This document shows, in pieces, positions 10,937 to 52,590 of a stretch of DNA of 64,000 nt. A model generated the notes under the pieces. It worked only from the letters and a program-made list of their open reading frames with translations. It did not search any database and was not told where the DNA came from. Source of the stretch: Sacculina carcini (taxonomy: Eukaryota > Arthropoda > Thecostraca > Sacculinidae); assembly GCA_916048095.2 (NCBI GenBank), contig OU696573.1:9241306-9305305 (forward strand), read 5' to 3'. The position numbers and the translations under genes were made by a program. The first letter of the stretch is position 1; each line of letters begins with the position of its first letter.

Positions 10937-10971
<35 letters not shown>

Positions 10972-11044
10972 CACAAACACAAACAAACACACACACACAC
11001 ACACACAAAGCACACACATACATAACACACAGACACACACACAC

Positions 11045-11082
<38 letters not shown>

Positions 11083-11103
11083 ACACAAGCAAACACACAC
11101 ACA

Positions 11104-11138
<35 letters not shown>

Positions 11139-11190
11139 CACACACACACACACACAAAAAACACACACACACACGCAGAACACACACGCA
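10897..11190. repeat. (CA)n-rich tract in unit 1
   Basis: Interrupted CA repeat with ACAAGCAAACAC and ACAAACAC variants; the corresponding tract of unit 2 is split by the young LINE. Confidence 0.95.
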
Positions 11191-11331
11191 TTATTCAACA
11201 TTCATTATTGAAGAATATTTCGAGGGCAGATCGAATTCCGCTGAGAATTTGTGTGTCCTAAATGAAAACCAAACCAAACCAAACCAACACACACGTACAC
11301 ACAAGCACACAAACACACACACAAACACACT

Positions 11332-11571
11332 ATGCTAACTCCAGCTCTTCAGAATGCAGCCGGGCATGAACTGTTCTCATTCCTGACGCAACACAACCAC
11401 TTGGATATCCTTTCACCCCCAGGATTGCCCACGAGAACAAATACCGCAAATGGTGCATTAACAACACTAGACCTGTTCATTGGCAGTTGTTCCAGAATGG
11501 AACATTTCAACATTTTAACAAGCCTACCACCTCCCCAACAATCACATACCGATCATAGGATCCTTTTTTGA
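11332..11571 (+). pseudogene. Decayed LINE: endonuclease C-terminal part, unit 1
   Basis: The frame reads FLTQHNHLDILSPPGLPTR, LTTLDLFIGSC and TDHRILF, which is the usual end of an apurinic-type LINE endonuclease with its Asp-His pair. It ends in a TGA shared with the copy at 18583-18822. Confidence 0.75.
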
Positions 11572-11710
11572 GTTGACAGCCAGCATGAGAGTGGGTTGTT
11601 CACCCCGTTGGGAGATTATTGAACAAAATTGGCCCCACTATATAATCAAAGTTAGTCAACAGATGCAAGCGCATCAACATACTATTCTGAAAATAGAAGA
11701 CATAACAAGC

Positions 11711-12285
11711 ATAATATAACAGGCTGCTTCTGAGGTGTTCCATTGCGCAAAAACTAAATCTATACACAAAGCAGGAGTGCCTTGGTGGACAGAGGCATGT
11801 AAAATTTCAGTAAACGAGCGAAGAAGAGCATATCGAAAATGGAGATCGAGCCCGACTTCAACAAACCGAATAATTTACAATAAGTTGAATGTTACTAGTC
11901 GCAAGATAATACTGAATGCTAAAAGATCAGCTTGGAAGACAAACTGTTCACTACTTAGGCATACATCCAGCATCAGTTCAACCTGGAGATCCCTAAATTC
12001 CATGGATAAAAAAGGCCGAAAATCAACATTTCCACTCAAATACCTTGGACAGTTATTTAACAATGATCAAGAAAAAGCGGAATACTTTTCAATGCACATA
12101 ACCGCGAGATTAGGTTTCATTACTCCCCAAAACCATACATATAGAGATGAGCCTGCAGATCATTGCTCCTATATTGGAGTCGACCAGGATCTTTCACTTC
12201 CATTCAATCGGAATGAATTTCAGGCACAACTCAAACTACTCCCACGGAGATCAACCCCGGGTCCAGATGGTATTATTTATCTATT
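11711..12285 (+). pseudogene. Decayed LINE: linker between endonuclease and RT, unit 1
   Basis: VPWWTEACKISVNERRRAYR is the conserved linker motif between EN and RT of Jockey/I/R1-type LINEs, and LLPRRSTPGPDGIIY is the entry to the RT domain. The frame is cut by the insertion at 12286. Confidence 0.8.
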
Positions 12286-12719
12286 GTAACAAACAAAAAA
12301 TCTAAATATATTCCAGACAGGCGCGCGTGGGCATCACCGCCCCACGCGCGCCTACAAGACGTCACACTCCGATCGCACCACAAACACAACTCTACGCTCA
12401 CACCGTGTCACACGGGAGCACACATACGCGCACACAGTCCTCACCCGCCGCAACAACCAATCAGCGGCGAGCCGGTCAATCGCTCGCCGCCGCGGGGCAA
12501 GCATACTCTACAAGCACATACACACACAAGCACACACACACACACACACCGAAACAACTGCACACACTCACCGACACAGCTATACACACTCGCTCACACA
12601 CTCTCGCACGCAATATACAATTCAACCATACACGATCACATATAGACACACTAACACGTTCACGCACACACAATCTTTCACACACACACTCTCTCTCACT
12701 GCACACGATCACACCACAT
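12286..12719 (+). mobile_element. Unclassified 434-bp insertion with 7-bp target duplication
   Basis: Compared with unit 2, this segment interrupts the LINE between GIIY and FITQLPADCQY codons. It is bracketed by ATCTATT on both sides. It contains a perfect 12-bp inverted repeat (GGCGCGCGTGGG / CCCACGCGCGCC, near 12317-12352), a CCAATCAG box and a CA/CT-rich right half. No terminal inverted repeat or coding frame was found. Confidence 0.65.
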
Positions 12720-12724
12720 CTATT

Positions 12725-13091
12725 CATCACACAGCTCCCTGCGGACTGCCAATATAAACTTTTAAACATCTTTAACCATTGTTGGCAAAGTGGAACATTC
12801 CCCGGCGTTTGGAAATCTGCCTACATGGTACCACTGCCTAAGGAAGGAAAAGACCTTTCTTCTCCAGGAACATACCGTCCAATATCGATGTTATCTTGTA
12901 TTGGGAAGACACTAGAAAGAATGGTTGCACATAGGCTTTCGTGGTGGATTGAAACACGGCAGATTCTAAAGGAACATCAAATGGGATTCCGACCCCAAAG
13001 GAGTGCAACAGATGCTATATCCCATTTTAATGACAACATGACTATCACACATGAGTCAAAACAGGTCATGGTTAGTATTTATCTAGATGTT
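12725..13091 (+). pseudogene. Decayed LINE: RT fingers and palm start, unit 1
   Basis: Recognisable RT blocks: VPLPKEGKDLSSPGTYRPIS, CIGKTLERMVAHRL and MGFRPQRSATDAI. The frame ends at the motif that should read D-x-x-K-A-F-D, and is then replaced by the repeat shared with 3644-3755. Confidence 0.85.
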
Positions 13092-13203
13092 CGTCTGTTA
13101 TTACCATGGATATTCTTATAACTTCGTTTATAAGTTCGAGGTTTGCCGGCCAGACAATTGAAAAACGTCAACAAGAAAATCAACTACATATTCTAACCAA
13201 TAT
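13092..13203 (+). repeat. Dispersed repeat, copy 2 (pair with 3644-3755)
   Basis: Starts CCATGGATATTCTTATAAC and contains GGTTTGCCGGCCAGACAATTG as in the first copy. Confidence 0.85.
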
Positions 13204-13437
13204 ACACTTGCTGGATTTGTTCGCTGTTGCATATACGCTGTTGAATAGGAAAACCCACATGACCATGATGAATTCAGCTATATCGCTCACACTGGCCATT
13301 TGAGGTGCGCTGCGATTCTGAGAACAAAACTCAATTTGCCCAAGTATTTGTGTTATTTGTGGCTCACACCTACCGTCTGATAAACCAGTCATGTAGAAAC
13401 TCACCGACACTTGACCACACATTTGCATACACATGCA

Positions 13438-13452
13438 CACCAACACACACAA

Positions 13453-13484
<32 letters not shown>

Positions 13485-13488
13485 ACAG

Positions 13489-13523
<35 letters not shown>

Positions 13524-13529
13524 GAACAC

Positions 13530-13564
<35 letters not shown>

Positions 13565-13616
13565 CAAACACAAACAAACACACGCACACACACACACAAA
13601 GCACACACACACAAAC

Positions 13617-13659
<43 letters not shown>

Positions 13660-13671
13660 GCAAACACACAC
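13438..13671. repeat. (CA)n-rich tract in unit 2, left of the LINE
   Basis: Same composite CA tract as in unit 1; the right part resumes at 18300. Confidence 0.95.
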
Positions 13672-13784
13672 TCTGCAACTCAACAAGTCAACTTCAGTGA
13701 TAGACTTGGTGCTGAGCGGACGTACTGCTTGTGTTGCTGCAAACTGTGAATTGCAAATCTGCAATTTTGTGCAATTTTGGTGCA

Positions 13785-14636
13785 ATGAACGTTGACGCCA
13801 TTAAGCTACTGCTCGAGTCGCAAGAGCGATCTTTTCACTCGGCGATGAACTTTGTCGCAGAACAACTTAAATCCAGGATCACACAGCTCGAAGAAAAAAC
13901 GAGTGAACTGGTAAAGAGCCTGGAGTTCACACAGGCTGAGCTGGACGACAGCAGGCAGGAGAACACCAAACTGCAACAACGCCTCGACAATATCGATAAA
14001 AGGCAGAATGAAATCGAGGACTACAATAGAAGACAGAATTTAAGATTTGTTGGAGTCCAGGAGAGTGCCGATGAAACATGGGAACAGACGACTGAAAAAG
14101 TGACCAGTTTGGTGGCTGACAAACTGCAGGTGCCAAACAGTAAACTCGAGGCACACAGATCGGGGGCACCATCTGCCAACTCCAGAGCCATTCATGTACG
14201 ATTTGACAACATGGCCGCCAGGAACGCTGTCCTGCGCAACGCCAGCAAACTAAAAGGAACAGGAATCTTCGTTAACGAAGATCTCTGCGCTGCATCGAGG
14301 GAAAGTATCAGAAGACAGATCCCAGCCCTCAAAAAAGCTAAGAGCGAAGGCAAGGTGGCATTTTTCAGAGGATCTACGCTTGTCATCAGGAACCGCACGT
14401 ATCAACGATATGGCACGGACAACGAAGGCGACAATGCTGGCGCTGCCACCACTGATACGATAGCTTCCGCATCACAAAGTAAGGAGGGTAACGAGAGACG
14501 TCAGAAAACGAACAAACGAGGAAGTTTCGTGACTGAAAGCAGCGACGGAGCAGCCGCCGCAGAATCGGCCAGAAAACCAGCAGCTGCTGCTGCTTCACGA
14601 AACAACGAAGCAAAGCCTCCACGAAGCAGGAGATAA
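13785..14636 (+). CDS. LINE ORF1 protein (coiled coil, RNA-binding)
   Basis: 283 codons from an ATG in TGCAATGAAC. Residues about 20-90 form a long heptad-like coiled coil (ITQLEEKTSELVKSLEFTQA). It is followed by NRRQNLRFVGVQE, the entry of the RRM-type domain of L1-like ORF1 proteins, and a Lys/Arg/Ala-rich C-terminus. Such proteins trimerise and coat element RNA. No zinc knuckle is seen. It stands upstream of ORF2 in the same element. Confidence is good for role, lower for clade. Confidence 0.85.
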   Translation: MNVDAIKLLLESQERSFHSAMNFVAEQLKSRITQLEEKTSELVKSLEFTQAELDDSRQENTKLQQRLDNIDKRQNEIEDYNRRQNLRFVGVQESADETWEQTTEKVTSLVADKLQVPNSKLEAHRSGAPSANSRAIHVRFDNMAARNAVLRNASKLKGTGIFVNEDLCAASRESIRRQIPALKKAKSEGKVAFFRGSTLVIRNRTYQRYGTDNEGDNAGAATTDTIASASQSKEGNERRQKTNKRGSFVTESSDGAAAAESARKPAAAAASRNNEAKPPRSRR

Positions 14637-15029
14637 GTTCAAAATTATATCTGTTTATATACTATATCAATATCAATATTCAGATATGTTAGTATATCCA
14701 AAGTGTGCCTGTGAGCATGTTAGTATGTGTGTTGGTGTGCTGGTGTATATGTGTGTGTGTGGTGAGAAGTGTGTGTATGTATGTGTGTGTGTGAATGGGT
14801 ATGCGAGCGGTTGCATGAGTATGTTGGTGAGTCATCTATATATAACGGTTAGTCATATGAATACTTCGGTATGTGTATTAAAATATGCGAGAGTGGCGGG
14901 CTATTTCGGTGATTCTACAAATAGTCGCGTGAGTCAGCTATGTATGACAAACATTAACGGGAATGTCAACTTTGTTGTTACATTCAAACACAGGCAATTG
15001 ATAAACTCAAATGGTTTGCATAGATCACA

Positions 15030-17958
15030 ATGATTCCAAACAATGATTGCCTCAAATTTGAAACCATAAAACCAGGCTATCATATCGATTCTGATGTTGA
15101 CAGATACCTCAACACAATTAATACTCCTGAAACTGAGTACGTTCTACCTGAAAAATTACCCAATCCAGACAATAAAACCATGACCATTTTAACTTTCAAC
15201 ATACGATCTATACCAAAAAACTTTCAACAATTTATAGACGAAATCATGGCGGGAAGTTCTCTGAGCCCTGAAATCGTGGGATTGAACGAAATCAGGCTGA
15301 ACAAGGAATATTTACCGCTGTATGCATTACCGGGTTACAACAGTTATTTTAATGAAAGAAATATTCATGGCGGTGGAGTGGCAATGTTTGTGAAAGATAG
15401 CTACAAATCGAAACAGGTTGCAGAGTATACAATATCCTCGTCTCACGCAGAAACTCTCTCTGTGCAAATAAAACACAATAATTATTGGACAATATGCATG
15501 TGTATATATAGACCTCCAAACGGAAAATTATCCAAATTCAACGAAATAATTCAAGATATAATCGCTGACATTAATAGCTCCAAAAAGTACAGAAACATTG
15601 CTATATTTGGAGATTTCAACATTGATCTACTTAAATCAACCGAAAACACAAATAACTTCATAAACATTATGTATTCAAACTATCTGTTTCCCACAATCAC
15701 CAGACCAACCAGAGTAACAGATAACACAGCGACTTTGATTGACCACATTTGGACCACTGAGATGCAAGCAAACAGTAGAAACCTGATCATCGAGACCGAC
15801 ATAACCGATCATTACCCAGTAGTCTCACAGTTCTGTATAACTCCGTTATCAAGTCAGGATCAAAATTATGTTAGACGTAGGGTGTTGAGTGATGACAAAT
15901 TGAATGGTTTTAATCAAATCATCCGATCAACTAATTGGGAAGACGTCTTGAATTGTGAATGCGCTGACGAGGCTTTCGATATATTTTACTCCAAATTCAA
16001 AGAGACATTCGATATACAATTTCCACTGAAAATGCTGAAAAACAAAACAAAGAACACAATAAGTCCACATATAACAGCATCACTAAAAAAGTGCATAACT
16101 GAGAAAAACAGACTAAAAACGTTATCAAAAAAGTGGCCAATTACATACGGGGAAACATACAGGAAGTACCGAAATAAACTAGTTACCATACTCCGTGCTG
16201 CAAAGAATCAATACTATAAAAACAAACTCACCGAGAACAGGCACGACCCGAAAAAACAATGGTCTATTCTAAATTTACTAATGGGTAGAAAACAGAACAA
16301 ATCTCAAACAATCGAATTGCATCCGCCATGCGCGAACACAGCCGCAACCTTCAACACTCATTTCCTGAAAACATCACTTGCAACTCCAGAAACACGTACT
16401 GATCACAGACGTTACTTGAAGCATCCAACCACATTCTCCATGTTTATGGAACCCACTACCGAAGCTGAGATCAACAGAGTGATTTCTTCAATGAAGTCCA
16501 ACTCCCCCGGATACGACGACATTCCACCAAAACTGTTAGTACGAACATCTCCTTACATATCCTTACCCCTATGCCATATAATAAATTTATCATTAAAGGA
16601 CGGCTATTTCCCACGCCAAATGAAAACAGCAAGAGTTCTACCGGTACACAAATCAGGGGACAAAACCGCAGTCAATAACTATCGGCCAATATCAATTCTA
16701 CCCGCATTCAGCAAAATTTTTGAATCTATCATTAACTCGAGACTGTGCTCCTACCTTGAAAAAAATGAACTGCTGATAACGCAGCAATTTGGGTTCAGAG
16801 AAAACCGATCCACAGAAAAAGCAATATTAAGTTTCGTTCATCAAGTATACAAATGCTTAGAGGAAAAAGAGATATCCATGGGTATATTCATTGATCTGTC
16901 CAAGGCTTTTGACAGTCTTGATTACACCATTCTGTACGACAAATTGGAAAACCTGGGTATCAGAGGAGTTTGTTTAAAATTGATAAAAAGCTACCTGTGC
17001 GATAGGAAACAGTTCGTCGCATGCAATAATGAGGTGTCGCCGGCTCTTGCTATTCAAAATGGAGTTCCACAAGGCTCAATTCTCGGGCCAACGTTGTTCC
17101 TAATATTCATTAATGACATAATAAACGCCAGCGAGAAATTTCACTACACCATTTATGCAGACGACACCACTCTGTTACTAAAAGATGACTCACTGGACAA
17201 ACTGCACACCACTTTAACTGAGGAATTGGAAAAAATTAATAGATGGGTACAAGACAATAAGTTAAAAATAAACACCAGTAAAACAAAATGTGTTTTATTC
17301 AAGAACAGATCACTTCAATTTGACTTTCCAGCAATATCTATCAACGGAGAACCTATATCTATGGTAAAACATACCAAATTCCTTGGATTATACATCGACG
17401 AAAATTTAAATTGGAGACATCAAATTGAGGAAGTGGACAGCAAACTCTCAAAAATTACTGGTATATTTTATCGCACAAGACACAATTTATCTGCAGTTCT
17501 TCTTCTATCCACATATAACATACTGTGCATCAATATGGGCGAACACTTGGCCAAGTTTTCTCAAAACTATACAAATTGCACAAAACAGGTTCCTCCGGTG
17601 CATTTACTTCATGAAAAAGTACCAATCAACGGAACAAGTTTATCACAACAAAAACATACTGAACATTAACTCCATACGCCAATACTTCGCAGTATTGCTG
17701 ATACATAAAACAATACGGTGTGGATCACCGTTTCAATTGCTGAACAGAGAAAGACGGACAAGATCAAACAACATAGACCTGGAAGTACCGTCATATAGAA
17801 CACAAATATACAAGAACAGTATTATATACGACGGACCAAGAATATTCAACGGTCTGCCGTCAGAGATAAAACAACTTCTTATAGGAGGAAGCTTTACCAA
17901 ATTCAAAAAAGAGTTAAGAAAACATTTACTGGCCAAACAATACTCCAGTGTAGCGTGA
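15030..17958 (+). pseudogene. LINE ORF2: endonuclease-reverse transcriptase, one frameshift
   Basis: From ATG at 15030 the frame is open to 17669. EN motifs: LTFNIRSI, VGLNEIRL (catalytic Glu), FGDFNIDLL and TDHYPVV. RT motifs: VHKSGDKTAVNNYRPISIL, QFGFRENRSTEKA, FIDLSKAFDSL, GVPQGSILGP and YADDTTLLL (active site near 17154). Near 17500-17520 the sense continues in another frame (YPHITYCASIWANTW), which runs to a stop at 17958; the normal frame ends early. One indel therefore separates this copy from an intact ORF2. EN nicks target DNA and RT copies the RNA there. Confidence 0.92.
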
Positions 17959-18302
17959 TGCTTATATATATGTGCAAGTATATGCGATTGTGTGTTTATA
18001 TGAAACTATGTAAATGTGTCTGTATGAATGTACATGCGTGCGAGTGTGCACACAAGCCTGCGTGTATGCATGTATTCATCTTGCGTGTGATCTCTATTTG
18101 ATTGTTGTCGACTATATAAATACATCAGAATGAATGTGGCGCTAGCTAGCAAATAGTAGTAGTCTTGCTTATTGTTTAAGTATCAGTCCGAAAAGAAGCG
18201 TGAGCTTGTCGGACTATTGTCACATGTGCTTTTATCTCGTATATACTATTGACTGAACTGCTTGTATGAGTGACCAATAAACTTACTTACTTACTTACTT
18301 AC
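17959..18302 (+). other. LINE 3' untranslated region and (ACTT)n tail
   Basis: GT-rich leader of the 3' region, then GCGCTAGCTAGC and AGCTTGTCGGACTATTG, then CCAATAAACTTACTTACTTAC joining directly to the CA tract. AATAAA at 18278 may serve as the element's polyadenylation signal. Confidence 0.75.
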
Positions 18303-18326
18303 ACACACACACAATCACACAAGCAA

Positions 18327-18376
<50 letters not shown>

Positions 18377-18440
18377 CACACACACACACACACACTCACA
18401 AAAACACACACACACACACACACGCAGAACACACACGCAT
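18300..18440. repeat. (CA)n tract right of the LINE
   Basis: Continuation of the duplicated CA tract (AATCACACAAGCAAACAC as in unit 1 at 11079). Confidence 0.95.
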
Positions 18441-18582
18441 TATTCAACATTCATTATTGAATAATATTTCGAGGGCCGAACGAATTCCGCTGAGAATTTG
18501 TGTGTCCTAAATGAAAACCAAACCAAACCAAACCAACACACACGCACACACAAACACACACAAACACACACACACACACACT

Positions 18583-18822
18583 ATGCTAACTCCAGCTCTT
18601 CAGAATGCAGCCGGGCATGAACTGTTCTCATTCCTGACGCAACACAACCACTTGGATATCCTTTCACCCCCAGGATTGCCCACGAGAACAAATACCGCAA
18701 ATGGTGCGTTAACTACACTAGACATGTTCATAGGCAGTTGTTCCAGAATGGAACATTTCAACATTTTAACAAGGCTACCACCTCCCCAACAATCACATAC
18801 CGATCATAGGATCCTTTTTTGA
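18583..18822 (+). pseudogene. Decayed LINE: endonuclease C-terminal part, unit 2
   Basis: Almost identical to 11332-11571, with the same terminal TGA after TDHRILF. A few substitutions only (for example LDMFIG for LDLFIG). Confidence 0.75.
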
Positions 18823-18961
18823 GTTGACAGCCAGTATGAGAGTGGGTTGTTCACGCCGTTGGGAGATTATTGAACAAAATTGGCCCCACTATATAATCAA
18901 AGTTAGTCAACAGATGCAAGCGCATCAGCATACTACTCTGAAAGTTGAAGACATAACAAGC

Positions 18962-19576
18962 ATAACATAACAGGCTGCTTCTGAGGTGTTCCATTGCGCA
19001 AAAACTAAATCTATACACAAAGCAGGAGTGCCTTGGTGGACAGAGGCATGTAAAATTTCAGTAAACGAGCGAAGAAGAGCATATCGAAAATGGAGATCGA
19101 GCCCGACTTCAACAAGGCGAATAATTTACAATAAGTTGAATGTTACTAGTCGCAAGATAATACTGAATGCTAAAAGATCAGCCTGGAAGACACACTGTTC
19201 ACAACTTAGGCATACATCCAGCATCAGTTCAACTTGGAGATTCCTAAATTCCATGGAAAATAAAGGCGGAAAATCAACCTTTCCTCTCAAATACCTTGGA
19301 CAGTTATTTTACAATGATCAAGAAAAAGCGGAATACTTTTCAACGCACATAACCGCGAGATTAGGTTTCATTACTCCCCAAAACCATACATATAGAGATG
19401 AACCTGCAGATCAATGCTCCTATATTGGAGTCTACCAGGATCTTTCACTTCCATTCAATCGGAATGAATTTCAGGCACAACTCAAACTACTCCCACGGAG
19501 ATCAACCCTGGGCCCAGATGGAATTATTTATTCTTTCATTACACAGCTCCCTGCGGACTGCCAATATCAACTTTAG
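18962..19576 (+). pseudogene. Decayed LINE: linker and RT entry, unit 2
   Basis: Same VPWWTEACKISVNERRRAYR linker as unit 1. Here the frame runs through GPDGIIYSFITQLPADCQY without the 434-bp insertion, which shows the ancestral state, and stops at 19576. Confidence 0.8.
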
Positions 19577-19612
19577 AATATCTTTAACCATTGTTGGCAA
19601 AGTGGAATACTT

Positions 19613-20070
19613 GGCAACCCCTCTATTTCCCACCAGTGGGGAATTTCCCACAAGTTAAAAACCACTGGACTAAAGGAACAAAAGCATAGCTGGAGCCACA
19701 AAAAATATTTACATATTACATATGGCTTATATTGAAGACAATAATTGCTATATACATCCATAATAATATTTTGCCTACTATTATAAGATTTATTTAATCC
19801 TGAATAGTAATTATTATTTACGATGAAATATTTCTTCTTCCCGAAGTATTTTCTCTCTTCCGAGATTTATCAAAAGTAAGTTCTGTTGAGTCGACGGTAA
19901 GGAAAGATCAGGAGGTCGCCAATGAGATGTCGCATGCGGCCGGTCTCTACATCACCAGCGCACACACTGCCATCTACACAACATCCGCCATATATAACTC
20001 GGCACATCTCGCATCAACTTGTATATTTGTTCCTCTCGAGCTTGCCTAGAGATTGTCAGCATTTGTGCGA

Positions 20071-20152
<82 letters not shown>

Positions 20153-20540
20153 AACAAGGTGTTAACGAGCAGGACACAGCGATATTGTTGTTTCCCTGCT
20201 GTGGCGAGTTATGGTGGAGTGCATGCGTCTGGAACAGAAACATGCCGACTCTGTTTTTGAATAATTCCAGCAATCACTGAAACAAGTAAGTCTGAGTGTT
20301 TTTCTGTCGTTCTGTCTGCAATTTTTTTTTAGGTGTACACAATTGCCGGTATCCTGAGAAGTTTCCTGTTTCTGCTTAGTTGTAGGTAACAGTGGATAAC
20401 ACGTATGAAAATATATTTTATATTTCTATTCAAATTTGTTCTGGTTGAAGTGAATATATTGCAAATGCCGTCATAAATTTAGGACAAACAAAAAATTAAA
20501 ATATAATGCAAACAATTCAATTTTAACCTTTTATCTATAT
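19613..20540. other. Spacer with (GT)n; promoter-like sequence uncertain
   Basis: Contains a (GT)n tract (about 20079-20151), a TATATAA at about 19991 and a strong donor-like AAGTAAGT at 20286. These could mark a noncoding first exon of the downstream EGF gene, but nothing links them. A short CAGTGGGG...CCACTG pair near 19634-19667 looks like hAT-end debris. Confidence 0.3.
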
Positions 20541-20879
20541 CAGTGGCTCCTAACCCCCCGGGCGCGACCCAAAGTTGGGTTGCCAAGCCATTGTATTGGG
20601 TCACTAAAGGGATGCAGTAAATCATATTACTGTGTCCCTAAACATATTATAATTACACAGTCTGATAATTAAAATACATTATGCCTAGTGTTAAAATTTT
20701 TATCAGACCATGACGTCATTATTATCCTGATTTAATTGAAGCAGACTGTAGTTAAATTAAATTTCCATTAAAAGCATAACCATTACATACAACAATTCGT
20801 ATATATATTTAAGTTTGGGTCCAGATGTTTGATTTGTGCAGAATTTTGAGTCGCTGCCCAAAAAGGTTAGGAACCACTG
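20541..20879. mobile_element. hAT-like MITE, 339 bp
   Basis: Terminal inverted repeats CAGTGGCTCCTAACC and GGTTAGGAACCACTG match at 14 of 15 positions and have the hAT consensus CAGTGGTTCYYAACC. The inner parts near both ends also pair (GGGTTGCC / GTCGCTGCCC region). No coding frame. No clear 8-bp target duplication is left. Confidence 0.82.
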
Positions 20880-21917
20880 TTTTATTGACCATACGTTTTC
20901 ATGGTCAATCTAGGACTCTTTTTGTTTTATTTTGCTTAAAATCTTGACTTCCAGGATCAATTTTGTCAATTTCTAATAAGATCCTGTTTGTCCCAATAGA
21001 ACGATTAAACTAAATAGTTATATAAAATAAATATTCCCAAATACCATGGGCTTCCAAATCCTTTCAATTCAATTGCAAACCTTAACACAAACAAACACAA
21101 ATTACCCCGCTCAATTTCATCTTCTAGCTCCTATCTCTCCTATAAGTCTTTCAGCAGCAAACTATACACAAACATCTTTTGGATATGTACATGGATTTAT
21201 GAATCGATTGTTCTTAATCGATATTCTAACGTATACGAGTTTTGTGTGACTTGTGTGTGTCTCGTGTGTAAGGTATTTCTTTTGCTGTTTTATACTCGTT
21301 GTTCTTTTTAATTATCATGTGTGTTATTTTTGCTGGCTCATGTATTCTCCCTCTATGAGCTAATACTCCTTTATATGGTTCGCACCAGTTTTACTCTTTT
21401 ACGCGCCTCTGCTCTACTTGGCGCTATATCAAATACATTTTTGTTTGTTTTGTATGTTTATTCCGCTGTGAGGCTACGTTTTTCATGGTGTTTTTCATTT
21501 ATGAGTACCATGTGTTCAAATTGCTTGCTCAATCCAGGCCAGAACATTGCTGCATGTAAGTGGCAATAAATGTTTTATTTCTGATTTCTGATTAAGAAAA
21601 TTCTTGAAATATTAATTATATATTACAAAACATACATTAACAAAAATTAATTAACTATTTAAAGCATTCTATTAGCACGAATAGTATATGAAAAAACGAG
21701 ATCTTGTTAAAAATTTACGAAATAAACTATAAAAACTTCCTTTTAAAACTGAATTTGTAAATTTTAACAATGTAAATACCTTCAACGTTTGGCTAGTACA
21801 AGTTTCCATTGAGACACATTTAGACTGATTTGCACTGTGTGCTGGTGGTGTTATTGTACAGATTGGCCGATATTGAGTGGCTCGCCGAACTAACTTCCTA
21901 CATACGTGAAGACAACA
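20880..21917. other. AT-rich upstream region of the EGF/sushi gene
   Basis: No gene or repeat recognised. An AG acceptor-like TTGTTATTGTACAG at 21869-21882 precedes the proposed first coding exon and could end a 5' untranslated intron. Confidence 0.35.

Positions 21918-52590
<30,673 letters not shown>

Larger units (their letters stand above)
10678..13227 (+). repeat. Tandem duplication unit 1
   Basis: The unit begins GCATATACGCTGTTGAATAG, continues through a CA-rich tract and holds EN, linker and RT parts of a decayed LINE. The same series starts again at 13228. Both copies share the same in-frame stops, so the second is a copy of an already dead sequence. Unit 1 carries a 434-bp insertion (12286-12719) that unit 2 lacks. 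Confidence 0.85.
13672..18302 (+). mobile_element. Near-intact two-ORF LINE (Jockey/CR1-like)
   Basis: A 4.6-kb non-LTR retrotransposon with a short leader, ORF1 (13785-14636), a 393-bp spacer, ORF2 (EN and RT) and a 3' untranslated region ending AATAAACTTACTTACTTAC. The short tandem tail (ACTT)n, rather than poly(A), is typical of CR1/Jockey-related lineages. It lies within a CA microsatellite, so target duplications cannot be told from the repeat. A single frame change in ORF2 is the only clear lesion, so the insertion is young compared with the duplicated LINE around it. Confidence 0.92.
13228..19612 (+). repeat. Tandem duplication unit 2, interrupted by a LINE
   Basis: 13228-13671 matches 10678-11040 and 18300-19612 matches 11060-12800 (without the 434-bp insertion). 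The 4.6 kb between is a younger LINE that landed inside the CA tract. Similarity ends near 19612, within the RT entry (GTGGAAT followed by unrelated sequence). Confidence 0.85.

Noticed and set aside
19985-20290. Promoter and noncoding first exon of the EGF/sushi gene
   Set aside because: A TATATAA and a GTAAGT donor are present, but nothing else links them to the gene; kept only as a spacer note.
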